A stretch of DNA of 64,000 nt from Gammaproteobacteria bacterium (GTDB lineage Bacteria; Pseudomonadota; Gammaproteobacteria; Steroidobacterales; Woeseiaceae): positions 1 to 64,000 of the forward strand of contig JAHEGH010000010.1 in assembly GCA_024639825.1 (NCBI GenBank), in the 5' to 3' direction. Shown piece after piece: positions 1-7,733 of the stretch (positions are counted from its first letter, which is position 1; each line of letters opens with the position of its first letter). The notes beneath the pieces were generated by a model that was not told the DNA's origin, did no database searches, and worked only from the letters and a program-made list of their open reading frames with translations. A program made the position numbers and the translations under genes.

Positions 1-180
1 GACGGCTACTCGCCCAACTCGAATTTCAATGAAGGCAGTAAAGCCTTGACCCTGAGCCTCGGAGCCGAATACCTTAATAGGTACACTGGCTCGTTGGCAT
101 ACACGTCATTCTCAGGCGGCGACTACAACACGATCGAGGACCGCGATTTCCTGTCCGTATCTTTCTCGGTCAGTTTCTGA
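1..180 (+). CDS. DUF1302 family outer-membrane protein (C-terminal end only)
   Basis: The frame is open from the first base to a TGA at 178-180 and encodes the last 59 residues of a larger protein. The segment has alternating polar and aromatic residues and ends in FLSVSFSVSF, an amphipathic terminal strand with a C-terminal Phe, the usual signature for beta-barrel insertion by the Bam complex. The DUF1302 assignment rests mainly on context. In many Pseudomonas-like genomes a DUF1302 barrel directly precedes DUF1329, YCF48 and RND genes, and those three genes follow here in order, the first 25 bases downstream. The protein is probably the outer-membrane part of that cassette. Most of the gene lies outside the window, so length and signal peptide cannot be judged. 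Confidence 0.7.
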   Translation, partial: DGYSPNSNFNEGSKALTLSLGAEYLNRYTGSLAYTSFSGGDYNTIEDRDFLSVSFSVSF

Positions 181-205
181 ATCGAATTCCAGGAGCACCA
201 TCAAC

Positions 206-1561
206 ATGAAAGCACTTACAAAAACCACAATCCTGGCTGCGCTTGGCCTTTTGGCGCAGAACGCGTTCGCGGAACTCACTGCCGAACAGGCAGCAAGCCT
301 GGGCGGTGATGAACTTACGCCGATCGGCGCAGAACGAGCCGGCAACGCCGCGGGTACGATTCCCGCGTGGACCGGTGGCCTGACTGACCTGCCCGCCGGC
401 TATGTCGTGGGCGAACCGCTGGTCGATCCTTTCCCAAATGAGAAACCGCTGTTCACGATCACCGCGCAAAATTTCGAACAGTACAAGGAGAATCTCTCTA
501 CAGGACAGATTGCCCTCCTGAAGCGCTACCCGGACACATACCGCATGCCGGTGTACACAACGCATCGCACCGCAGCCTACCCGGCGTCTATGTACGAGGC
601 TGTTAAGCAAGATGCCCTGACTGCCAACACCACGCCCGACGGCAACGGACTGGTCAATGTGGACTCCTACGTTCCTTTCCCGATTCCCAAGTCTGGCGTT
701 GAGGTCGTATGGAACCACGTGCTTCGTTATCGCGGCGGCAGCGTCCAACGCAGCTATACGCAGATTCCTGTGCAGGCTAACGGCTCATTCAGCCCGGTAG
801 TGTTTGAAGACCAGCTCACATTCGCGCAATACCTCGGCACGCCTCCGCCGAATCGCCTGTTCTATTACAAGCAGGCTATCAAAGCGCCTGCACGCCTCGA
901 AGGTGACGTACTTCTCGTGCATGAGAACATCGACCAGGTGGCCGAGCCTCGCGCAGCATGGGTCTACAACGCCGGACAACGCCGGGTGCGCCGCGCCCCC
1001 GATGTCGCCTATGACGGGCCAGGCAATGCATCAGACGGGCTGCGCACCGCGGACGATCTTGACATGTTCAATGGCGCGCTCGATCGCTACGAGTGGAAAC
1101 TGCTCGGCAAGAAGGAACTCTATATCCCGTATAACTCCTTCCGGCTTGGCAATAAAGACCTCACGTACAAGGACATTGTGCTGAAGGGCCATCTCAACCC
1201 TGATCACCTGCGCTACGAACTGCACCGTGTCTGGATTGTTGAAGCAACGCTGAAAGACGGCGAGCGTCATATCTACGCGAAGCGTACTTTCTACATCGAT
1301 GAGGACACCTGGCAGATCAGTATTGCCGATCTCTACGACGGCCGTGGCGAGTTGTGGCGTGTTAAGGAAGCGCATAACAATATCCACTACCAGGTGAGCG
1401 TACCCTGGTATGCGGTGGAGACCTCGCATGACCTGATCTCCGGACGGCACCTGCCGATCGGGCTGGGCAATGAGTTGCGCGGCTATCAGTACAATTGGGA
1501 CTTCCAGGTGCAGGAACGGGATTACACGCCAGCGGCACTGCGACGTTCTGGTGTTCGTTAG
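206..1561 (+). CDS. DUF1329 family exported protein
   Basis: This 451-residue protein has a clear Sec signal peptide, MKALTKTTILAALGLLAQNA followed by FA, with cleavage expected before ELTAEQ. An AGGAG Shine-Dalgarno site lies about 10 bases before the ATG. The mature part has the features I associate with DUF1329: an N-terminal TPIGAERAGNAAGTIPAWTGG segment, repeated Tyr/Trp-rich strands and a C-terminal RYLDGEL-like region (here DLYDGRGELWRVKEAH). The family is described as related to the LolA-like lipid-carrier fold, so it probably works in the periplasm or at the inner face of the outer membrane. It sits between the DUF1302 barrel and the propeller gene, whose frame starts inside its last codons, so the genes are almost certainly co-transcribed. 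The substrate is unknown. Confidence 0.85.
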   Translation: MKALTKTTILAALGLLAQNAFAELTAEQAASLGGDELTPIGAERAGNAAGTIPAWTGGLTDLPAGYVVGEPLVDPFPNEKPLFTITAQNFEQYKENLSTGQIALLKRYPDTYRMPVYTTHRTAAYPASMYEAVKQDALTANTTPDGNGLVNVDSYVPFPIPKSGVEVVWNHVLRYRGGSVQRSYTQIPVQANGSFSPVVFEDQLTFAQYLGTPPPNRLFYYKQAIKAPARLEGDVLLVHENIDQVAEPRAAWVYNAGQRRVRRAPDVAYDGPGNASDGLRTADDLDMFNGALDRYEWKLLGKKELYIPYNSFRLGNKDLTYKDIVLKGHLNPDHLRYELHRVWIVEATLKDGERHIYAKRTFYIDEDTWQISIADLYDGRGELWRVKEAHNNIHYQVSVPWYAVETSHDLISGRHLPIGLGNELRGYQYNWDFQVQERDYTPAALRRSGVR

Positions 1562-2738
1562 TTCTACCCAACGAGAACGGCGGCGGGCCGAACTGGCTCG
1601 CCGCAAATGGCGGATTGCCCTGCAGCTCGGGGTCGCCCTGTTCGCCATCGTTGGTTTCATCGCCAGCAGCCTGGGCGAAACGATACGTTTCCAAATGCTT
1701 CCTGCGCTGCAGACAGAATCCGCATCTGCAGCGCTGCTCCTCGATGCCGCAACAGATGGACAACGTATCCTCGTCGCCGGTGAACAGGGACATATTCTCT
1801 ATTCGGACAATAGTGGTTCCTCCTGGACACATGCGCAGGTGCCCGTATCCCTTGCGCTAACGGCCGTGACATTCTCCAGCGCAAACAATGCATGGGTTGC
1901 GGCCCATGACGGGGTGTTGCTGCGCTCGACCGACCATGGGCAGAGCTGGCAGACGAATCTGACCGGAGTCGACATCGCCCGCCTGTCCGCCGATGCGGCG
2001 CAGGAAAAAGTCGATCGATTGGAAGCCGAGATTAGCCAGGCAGAGCCCGACGCACTGGAGAATCTTGAATGGGCGCTTGACGACGCCCTGTTCGCTCTTG
2101 AGGATGCATCGGCCGCGCTTGACGAAGGCGTCACGATGCCTCTCCTCGACGTCTGGTTTGAGAATGAACGTATTGGTTATGCACTCGGAGCCTATGGGAT
2201 CCTGTTGCAGACCGGGGATGCCGGGTCGACATGGCATTTGATTTCCGATCGGCTCGATAACCCGGACAATTATCACCTTTACGCCATTACCCGTTCGGTC
2301 TCCGGCACTTTAGTGGTTGCCGGAGAAGCCGGGACAATCCTGCGTTCCCGGGACCACGGTGAGACCTGGGATCGTCCGGCATCGCCATACCAGGGATCAT
2401 TTTTTGGAACTCTTGCCGCGCACGACGGTGGGCTGCTTGTATTTGGACTACGGGGTAACGTGTTCCGTTCCACGGATGATGGCGACACATGGTCCGCCGT
2501 CATCACCAACGATCAGCGGACCTTATTGGGCGGCATGACCGGGGACGATGGCGCAATCATCCTTGTTGGATCTGCGGGCGCCGTGCTCACCAGCAGTGAT
2601 CACGGTACTACGTTTGAGAAGGTGTCGACCTCTGGCAACAGCGTTTACAGCAGCGTCACGGAAACGAACGACGGCAAACTGCTGCTGGTCGGTTTTGGTG
2701 GTGTGTCGATGATCGATGAAGGCGACCAGCATGAATGA
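1551..2738 (+). CDS. YCF48/BNR-type beta-propeller protein, membrane anchored
   Basis: The frame is open from 1470, but the first codons only shadow the previous gene. I place the start at GTG 1551, overlapping the DUF1329 stop by 11 bases and giving 395 residues; no strong ribosome site supports this. A basic stretch (residues 8-21) precedes one hydrophobic segment (about 22-41), after which the protein should be periplasmic. Six Asp-box repeats are visible: YSDNSGSSW, RSTDHGQSW, QTGDAGSTW, RSRDHGETW, RSTDDGDTW and TSSDHGTTF. This is the pattern of YCF48/BNR propellers such as the photosystem II assembly factor. Between repeats 2 and 3 there is an unusual acidic, helical, probably coiled-coil insert (about residues 145-192). 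It is presumably a scaffold or partner subunit for the RND permease, whose start codon overlaps its stop. Confidence 0.8.
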   Translation: MFVSSTQRERRRAELARRKWRIALQLGVALFAIVGFIASSLGETIRFQMLPALQTESASAALLLDAATDGQRILVAGEQGHILYSDNSGSSWTHAQVPVSLALTAVTFSSANNAWVAAHDGVLLRSTDHGQSWQTNLTGVDIARLSADAAQEKVDRLEAEISQAEPDALENLEWALDDALFALEDASAALDEGVTMPLLDVWFENERIGYALGAYGILLQTGDAGSTWHLISDRLDNPDNYHLYAITRSVSGTLVVAGEAGTILRSRDHGETWDRPASPYQGSFFGTLAAHDGGLLVFGLRGNVFRSTDDGDTWSAVITNDQRTLLGGMTGDDGAIILVGSAGAVLTSSDHGTTFEKVSTSGNSVYSSVTETNDGKLLLVGFGGVSMIDEGDQHE

Positions 2739-5124
2739 TGTAATCAATCGCCAGACCGGACTCTCTGACAAGCAACGTCCGCCGCTGGCCGAGCGAATCC
2801 TGTTCGAAAACCGGATTCCGGTCATCTTGATCTTCATCCTGTTGACCGCATTTTTCGGCTCGCAGGCATTACAGATCGAACCCGACGCCAGTTTCGAAAA
2901 AATGATTCCGACGTCGCACCCGTATATTCAGAACTACCTGGACAACAAGGCAGACCTTGCGAGTCTCAGCAACTCGATTCGAATCATTGTTGAAACGACC
3001 GACGGCGACATCTTCGACAAGGAATTCCAGGAAGCACTGCGGCTCATCAACGACGAGGTTTTCTACATACCGGGTGTCGACCGGTCGGGACTGCAGTCTA
3101 TCTGGACGCCAAATGTTCGATGGAGCGAGGTCACCGAGGAGGGCTTTCGCGGTGGCGCGGTAATTCCAAACGGCTACGACGGATCCGACGACTCACTCGA
3201 TCAGCTGCGCCTGAACATTCTACGTTCCGGTCAGGTTGGCCGCCTGGTCGCCAATAACTTCAAGTCCGCGATCATTATCGCACCGCTAACAGATATCAAT
3301 GCGGAGACCGGAGAGAAACTCGACTACCGGGATTTCTCAAGGAGTATCGAGTCCCTCGTTCGGGACAAGTACGAGACCGACCGGATAAAGATTCATATCA
3401 CGGGCTTTGCAAAGGTCGTTGGCGACCTCATCGAAGGCGCAACCCTCGTCGCCATGTTTTTTGGTGTGGCGTTAGCTATAACACTCGCGCTGCTTACCGT
3501 GTACTCACGATGCGTCTTCGCGACGCTTGTCCCTGTGATCTGCTCGACAATTGCAGTGGTCTGGCAGCTTGGTCTGCTGCACACGCTGGGCTTTGGCCTT
3601 GACCCCTACTCCATGCTGGTGCCATTCCTGGTATTCGCTATCGGTATCAGCCACGGCGTGCAGATCATCAACAACATCGCCGTTCGTTTCTTTTTCGGCG
3701 CCGGCTCTTTCTGGTCCGCACGACGCGCTTTTCGTGCGCTGTACATTCCTGGACTTGTCGCCCTTGTCAGCGATGGTATCGGTTTCCTTACGCTCATCGT
3801 CATCAAGATTCCGGTCATCCAGGAACTCGCAATAACGGCCAGCATCGGTGTAGGCGTGCTGATCTTCACCAACCTCATATTGCTGCCTGTATTGATGTCC
3901 TACGTCGGGCTCTCAAAGCCGTCTCTACGTTACCTGCAGCGCAAGCGTGACAATCCATCGAAGCTATGGCCGCTCGTCGCCAGCATTACCAAACCACCGT
4001 ATGCAATGATCATGATCAGTATTGCCATCGTGCTGTTTGGAATCGGCTTTTATGGCAGCAAAGACCTGCGTATTGGCGATCTGGATGCAGGCGCCCCCGA
4101 ACTAAGGCCTGACTCTCGCTATAACCTGGACAACGCATTTCTTACGGAAAACTATACAACCAGTACTGATGTCTTCGTGACGATGGTGCAAACCGCGCCC
4201 CAGCAGTGTGGCGAGTACCGTACCGTCGCAGCCGTAGACCGTTTTCAGGAGGTGCTGAAGAACACCGACGGCGTCCAGTCAGTGATCTCTCTGGTCGACG
4301 TCTCCAAACGCGTAATCATGGCGATGAATGAAGGTAACCCGAAGTGGCACACACTCAGCCGTAACCGGTACATCCTCAACAACTCGCTCAGCTCGGTACC
4401 GAGCACATTGATCAATACCGACTGCAGCATGGTACCTATTCTGATCTTCCTCAACGATCACAAGGCAGAGACACTGAATGTCGTCATCCGCGCTGCTGAG
4501 ACTTTCGCCGCCGAGTACGATAGTGACGACCTGGAGTTCAGCCTCGCCGCAGGCGATGTCGGATATATCAAGTTCGCACTAGCCGCCGGCAACGCCGGTA
4601 TCGAGTCGGTAACCAATATCGTGATCGGCAAGGCGCAGTATCAAATGCTGGTCCTGGTTTATGGTGTCGTCAGCTTCCTGGTATTCCTTACTTTCCGATC
4701 ATGGCGTGCGGTGGCCTGCATTATCCTCCCGCTGGCACTAACGTCGGTTCTTGGTCAGGCGCTGATGGCCACGCTGGGTATTGGGGTAAAGGTCGCAACA
4801 CTACCGGTAATCGCTCTGGGCGTCGGCATCGGCGTGGACTATGGCATCTATATCTTCAGCAAGATGGAGAGCTACCTGAAGCGTGGCCTGTCGTTATATA
4901 CGGCGTACTTGAAAGCACTGCAGACAACCGGTATCGCCGTCGCATTTACCGGGCTCACGCTCGCGATTGGTGTAGGTACCTGGATATTCTCGCCGATCAA
5001 GTTCCAGGCCGACATGGGTCTCATGCTCACCTTCATGTTCCTATGGAACATGCTCGGCGCACTGCTGCTGCTACCGGCTATCGCGTACTACCTGGTCAAG
5101 CCGATGCCTACAGCTCAGACCTGA
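2731..5124 (+). CDS. RND/MMPL-family inner-membrane exporter
   Basis: This 797-residue protein shows the two-fold RND layout. TM1 is near residue 25-45. A periplasmic domain of about 200 residues follows, then five helices ending near VLLPVLMSY, then a second TM-periplasmic-domain unit with five more helices. The repeated TM4-type motifs are FAIGISHGVQIINNI and GVGIGVDYGIYIFSKM, typical of MMPL/HpnN-like hydrophobe exporters rather than AcrB. A further in-frame ATG lies at 2716, but the ATG at 2731 has a GAAGG site 8 bases upstream and gives an 8-base overlap with the propeller gene, so I chose 2731. It is the energised part of the cassette. Its end overlaps the convergent kynA by 17 bases. 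The cargo is unknown; lipids, sterols or other hydrophobic molecules are the family precedent. Confidence 0.87.
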   Translation: MNDVINRQTGLSDKQRPPLAERILFENRIPVILIFILLTAFFGSQALQIEPDASFEKMIPTSHPYIQNYLDNKADLASLSNSIRIIVETTDGDIFDKEFQEALRLINDEVFYIPGVDRSGLQSIWTPNVRWSEVTEEGFRGGAVIPNGYDGSDDSLDQLRLNILRSGQVGRLVANNFKSAIIIAPLTDINAETGEKLDYRDFSRSIESLVRDKYETDRIKIHITGFAKVVGDLIEGATLVAMFFGVALAITLALLTVYSRCVFATLVPVICSTIAVVWQLGLLHTLGFGLDPYSMLVPFLVFAIGISHGVQIINNIAVRFFFGAGSFWSARRAFRALYIPGLVALVSDGIGFLTLIVIKIPVIQELAITASIGVGVLIFTNLILLPVLMSYVGLSKPSLRYLQRKRDNPSKLWPLVASITKPPYAMIMISIAIVLFGIGFYGSKDLRIGDLDAGAPELRPDSRYNLDNAFLTENYTTSTDVFVTMVQTAPQQCGEYRTVAAVDRFQEVLKNTDGVQSVISLVDVSKRVIMAMNEGNPKWHTLSRNRYILNNSLSSVPSTLINTDCSMVPILIFLNDHKAETLNVVIRAAETFAAEYDSDDLEFSLAAGDVGYIKFALAAGNAGIESVTNIVIGKAQYQMLVLVYGVVSFLVFLTFRSWRAVACIILPLALTSVLGQALMATLGIGVKVATLPVIALGVGIGVDYGIYIFSKMESYLKRGLSLYTAYLKALQTTGIAVAFTGLTLAIGVGTWIFSPIKFQADMGLMLTFMFLWNMLGALLLLPAIAYYLVKPMPTAQT

Positions 5125-5956
5125 CGGTCCAGAGTTCCGGGAAGAACCGCAGCTTCAGCGCTTTCTCGAGGAACGCGACACCGCTGGTCCCGCCGGTACC
5201 CTGCCGATAGCCAATAATGCGCTCCACGGTCTTCATGTGGCTGAATCGCCACATTGCGAACTCCTGCTCGAGATCGATGAGTTTCTCGGCCAGTTCATAG
5301 AAGTCCCAGTGCTTCGCCGGATCCGAATACACTCGGGCCCAGGCCGCCTCGACCACTTTGCTGGGCACGTAGGGCAGCGACCAGTCCCGGTCGAGATAGT
5401 CGGACGGAATATCGAAACCCTTTTTCCCAAGCTGCCGCAGGCACAGGTCATAGAAGCTCGGCGCATGCAGGACTTTCCGTAACCGCTCATAGCGCTCCGG
5501 ATTCTTGCGGTGCACTTTGATAAGCGCCGCGTTCTTGTTGCCTAACGCGAACTCGATCTCGCGATATTGAAAGGACTGAAAGCCGGAGCTTTGCCCCAGA
5601 TCATCGCGGAAGGCAAGGTAGTCCGCGGGTGTCATTGTGGAGAGAACTGCCCAGCTTTGGCGAAGCTGCCCCTGAATACGGGACACGCGTGACAGCATCT
5701 TGAAAACGGCACCGAGATTATCGTTCTCCACTTCCCGCATTGCCGCACCGATCTCGTGAATGCAGAGCTTCATCCATAGCTCCGAGGCCTGGTGAATAAT
5801 GACGAACATCATTTCATCGTGCGCACCGGTGACGAGATTTTGGCTGTCCAGCAGCTTGTCCAGCGACAGGTATGAGCCATAGCTCATATCCTGATCCCAG
5901 TGGATCCCTTCTTCGTTGACTTCGCGCTGATCCAACGGCTTGCTATCGACGGTCAT
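5108..5956 (-). CDS. kynA: tryptophan 2,3-dioxygenase
   Basis: This 282-residue cytosolic haem enzyme opens the indole ring of tryptophan with O2 to give N-formylkynurenine, the first step of the kynurenine pathway. It matches the bacterial family in length and in key residues with the same numbering as the Xanthomonas enzyme: His55 (in FVIIHQASELWMK), Arg117 (in YLAFRDDLGQSSGF) and haem-ligand His240 (in FSHMKTVERIIGYRQGTGG). The Thr/Gly-rich GTGGTSG loop that closes over substrate is intact. Its ATG overlaps the kdsB stop by four bases (ATGA), so it is probably translationally coupled as the last gene of the comEC-exbB-exbD-msbA-lpxK-kdsB operon. That is an odd place for an amino-acid catabolic gene. 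No other kynurenine gene is in the window. Confidence 0.95.
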   Translation of the reverse strand: MTVDSKPLDQREVNEEGIHWDQDMSYGSYLSLDKLLDSQNLVTGAHDEMMFVIIHQASELWMKLCIHEIGAAMREVENDNLGAVFKMLSRVSRIQGQLRQSWAVLSTMTPADYLAFRDDLGQSSGFQSFQYREIEFALGNKNAALIKVHRKNPERYERLRKVLHAPSFYDLCLRQLGKKGFDIPSDYLDRDWSLPYVPSKVVEAAWARVYSDPAKHWDFYELAEKLIDLEQEFAMWRFSHMKTVERIIGYRQGTGGTSGVAFLEKALKLRFFPELWTVRSEL

Positions 5957-6696
5957 GGTTTCTCCTTGCGGGCCCGCTCCAGGTCCTCTGGCGTGTCGAT
6001 GCCAGTGCCTGGTCTAACTGCAGGCACACCAACAGCGATCGTCATGCCAAGTGACAGCGCACGCAACTGCTCCAGCTGCTCGCAAATCTCAAGATCAGAG
6101 GGTGGAGCGTCAACAAACCTGCGTAGAACGCCGCAACGATACGCATAGATGCCGTGGTGATGCAGTGCCGCCCCGGCAGCACGTTGTTCGCTGCCCTCAT
6201 CCCGTGGATACGGAATCGCTGCGCGACTGAAGTAGATCGCATGATCGCAGTTGTTGCGTACGACCTTTACGCAGTTAGGATTCTGAAAATCCTGCTGCGT
6301 AAGAAATGGTGAAGCGAGGGTAGCGATGTCGACACTGGTGTCGTCGAGCAACGCGGCGCACTGATCGATAAGCTCTGGTGGCATGGCGGGCTCATCGCCC
6401 TGTAAGTTCACGACGATCTGATCGTCGTCCCAATTCATCAGGTCCGCCACTTCCGCAATGCGCTCCGTACCTGACTGGTGATGGTCGCCAGTCATGCAAA
6501 CAACGGCATCAAATGTCTCTGCAGCTTCCGCAATGCGTTCGTCATCCGTGGCAATAACTACTTCTCTGGCACTGCTTTCTACACCACGTTCGTAAACGTG
6601 TTGCAGCATCGGCTTGCCATGAATCTCAAGTAAAGCCTTGCCGGGTAAACGGGTCGATGCATAGCGAGCCGGAATGACGACGACGAATCCAGTCAT
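5953..6696 (-). CDS. kdsB: 3-deoxy-manno-octulosonate cytidylyltransferase (CMP-KDO synthetase)
   Basis: This 247-residue cytosolic enzyme activates KDO with CTP to CMP-KDO for transfer onto lipid A. It opens with the nucleotide-binding signature IPARYASTRLPGK. It carries the family motifs ATDDERI, TGDHHQSGTERI and VVNLQGDEPAMP, then the substrate-site stretch LHHHGIYAYR, and ends with GTGIDTPEDL. Length is normal (E. coli 248). It overlaps lpxK upstream and kynA downstream by four bases each, so the LPS genes here form one coupled unit. The partner gene kdsA is in the window at 54203-55060. Confidence 0.97.
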   Translation of the reverse strand: MTGFVVVIPARYASTRLPGKALLEIHGKPMLQHVYERGVESSAREVVIATDDERIAEAAETFDAVVCMTGDHHQSGTERIAEVADLMNWDDDQIVVNLQGDEPAMPPELIDQCAALLDDTSVDIATLASPFLTQQDFQNPNCVKVVRNNCDHAIYFSRAAIPYPRDEGSEQRAAGAALHHHGIYAYRCGVLRRFVDAPPSDLEICEQLEQLRALSLGMTIAVGVPAVRPGTGIDTPEDLERARKEKP

Positions 6697-7733
6697 GCAA
6701 CACCCTGCCCCGCGCGCAGGCGCGATTCAATCTGTTCGAGAAGTGGTGCCGCAAGCACCGGGTCCATACTGACGTTTACGGGTACATACCAGAGTTTATC
6801 TGCCACATCGCGGCCCAGTTTAACGGCATCCTTCTCCGTCATGAATACTTCGAAGTCATCACCAAACTCGAAGTCCTTGCGCGCGAGGACAGCATGGTCG
6901 GGGAAAACATGCTCAATGACCTGGATATTTTGCGCACGCAACAAATCAAAGAATCGGCGCGGATTGCCGATTGCTGCTACGGCATGCACGGTGGTTCCGG
7001 CAAAGCGACCGATCGGCCGCGCCAGCGATCCATTCAGCCGGCAAACGTCGGTCGCTACAAGTTCGAAGGAAATCGCATTCTGCTCACCTGTCGTTTGCAG
7101 GCACTCGGTTCCCCGCAACTCCCCATTGACTAATACCTGTTCCACGCTGTCGAGACGCTGCGCACTTTCACGCAGCGGCCCGGACGGCAGAAGCCGCCTG
7201 TTACCCAGACCACGGGCGCCATCGATCACGCAAATCTCATAGTCGCGGTCCAGTCGATAGTGTTGTAGACCGTCGTCGGCGACGACGACATCAACACCAT
7301 CATCGACCAGCATTTGTGCCGCACGCACACGATCCGGGTCGACCACCACGGGGCATTGGCCGCGCCTGGCGAGCAGCACGGGTTCGTCACCCGCTACCGC
7401 CGCGTCCGTATCCGCTTCCACACGCATTGATGAGTTCGCCTTACTGCCACCATAGCCACGACTCACGATGCCGGGTTTGAATCCACGAGTCCGAAGCTCC
7501 TGAACCAGCCAAAGCACGGTCGGTGTCTTGCCTGTTCCGCCTGCAGTGATGTTGCCGACAATCACAACCGGCACGGCCGCCTTGTGCGTGCGCAGTACGC
7601 CACAGGCACGCAGCAGTTTCCTCACGTACAGGACCAGCCAGTAGAGCCCGCTCAGGGGCAGCAACAACCAGCCCGTCGGCGCATCTTCATACCAGGCGCG
7701 GTGAATCCAGTTATATATCGGGCCGGCACTCAC
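6693..7733 (-). CDS. lpxK: tetraacyldisaccharide 4'-kinase
   Basis: This 346-residue protein phosphorylates the 4' position of the tetraacyldisaccharide precursor to form lipid IVA at the cytoplasmic face of the inner membrane. The N-terminus has one hydrophobic anchor (about residues 20-38, GWLLLPLSGLYWLVLYV). The P-loop GNITAGGTGKTPTV lies at about residues 60-73, followed by SRGYGG and the VVVADDGLQHYRL motif that holds the catalytic Asp-His pair of the family. The C-terminal FMTEKDAVK motif is also present. It overlaps msbA and kdsB by four bases each, the standard gammaproteobacterial msbA-lpxK order. Confidence 0.97.
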   Translation of the reverse strand: MSAGPIYNWIHRAWYEDAPTGWLLLPLSGLYWLVLYVRKLLRACGVLRTHKAAVPVVIVGNITAGGTGKTPTVLWLVQELRTRGFKPGIVSRGYGGSKANSSMRVEADTDAAVAGDEPVLLARRGQCPVVVDPDRVRAAQMLVDDGVDVVVADDGLQHYRLDRDYEICVIDGARGLGNRRLLPSGPLRESAQRLDSVEQVLVNGELRGTECLQTTGEQNAISFELVATDVCRLNGSLARPIGRFAGTTVHAVAAIGNPRRFFDLLRAQNIQVIEHVFPDHAVLARKDFEFGDDFEVFMTEKDAVKLGRDVADKLWYVPVNVSMDPVLAAPLLEQIESRLRAGQGVA

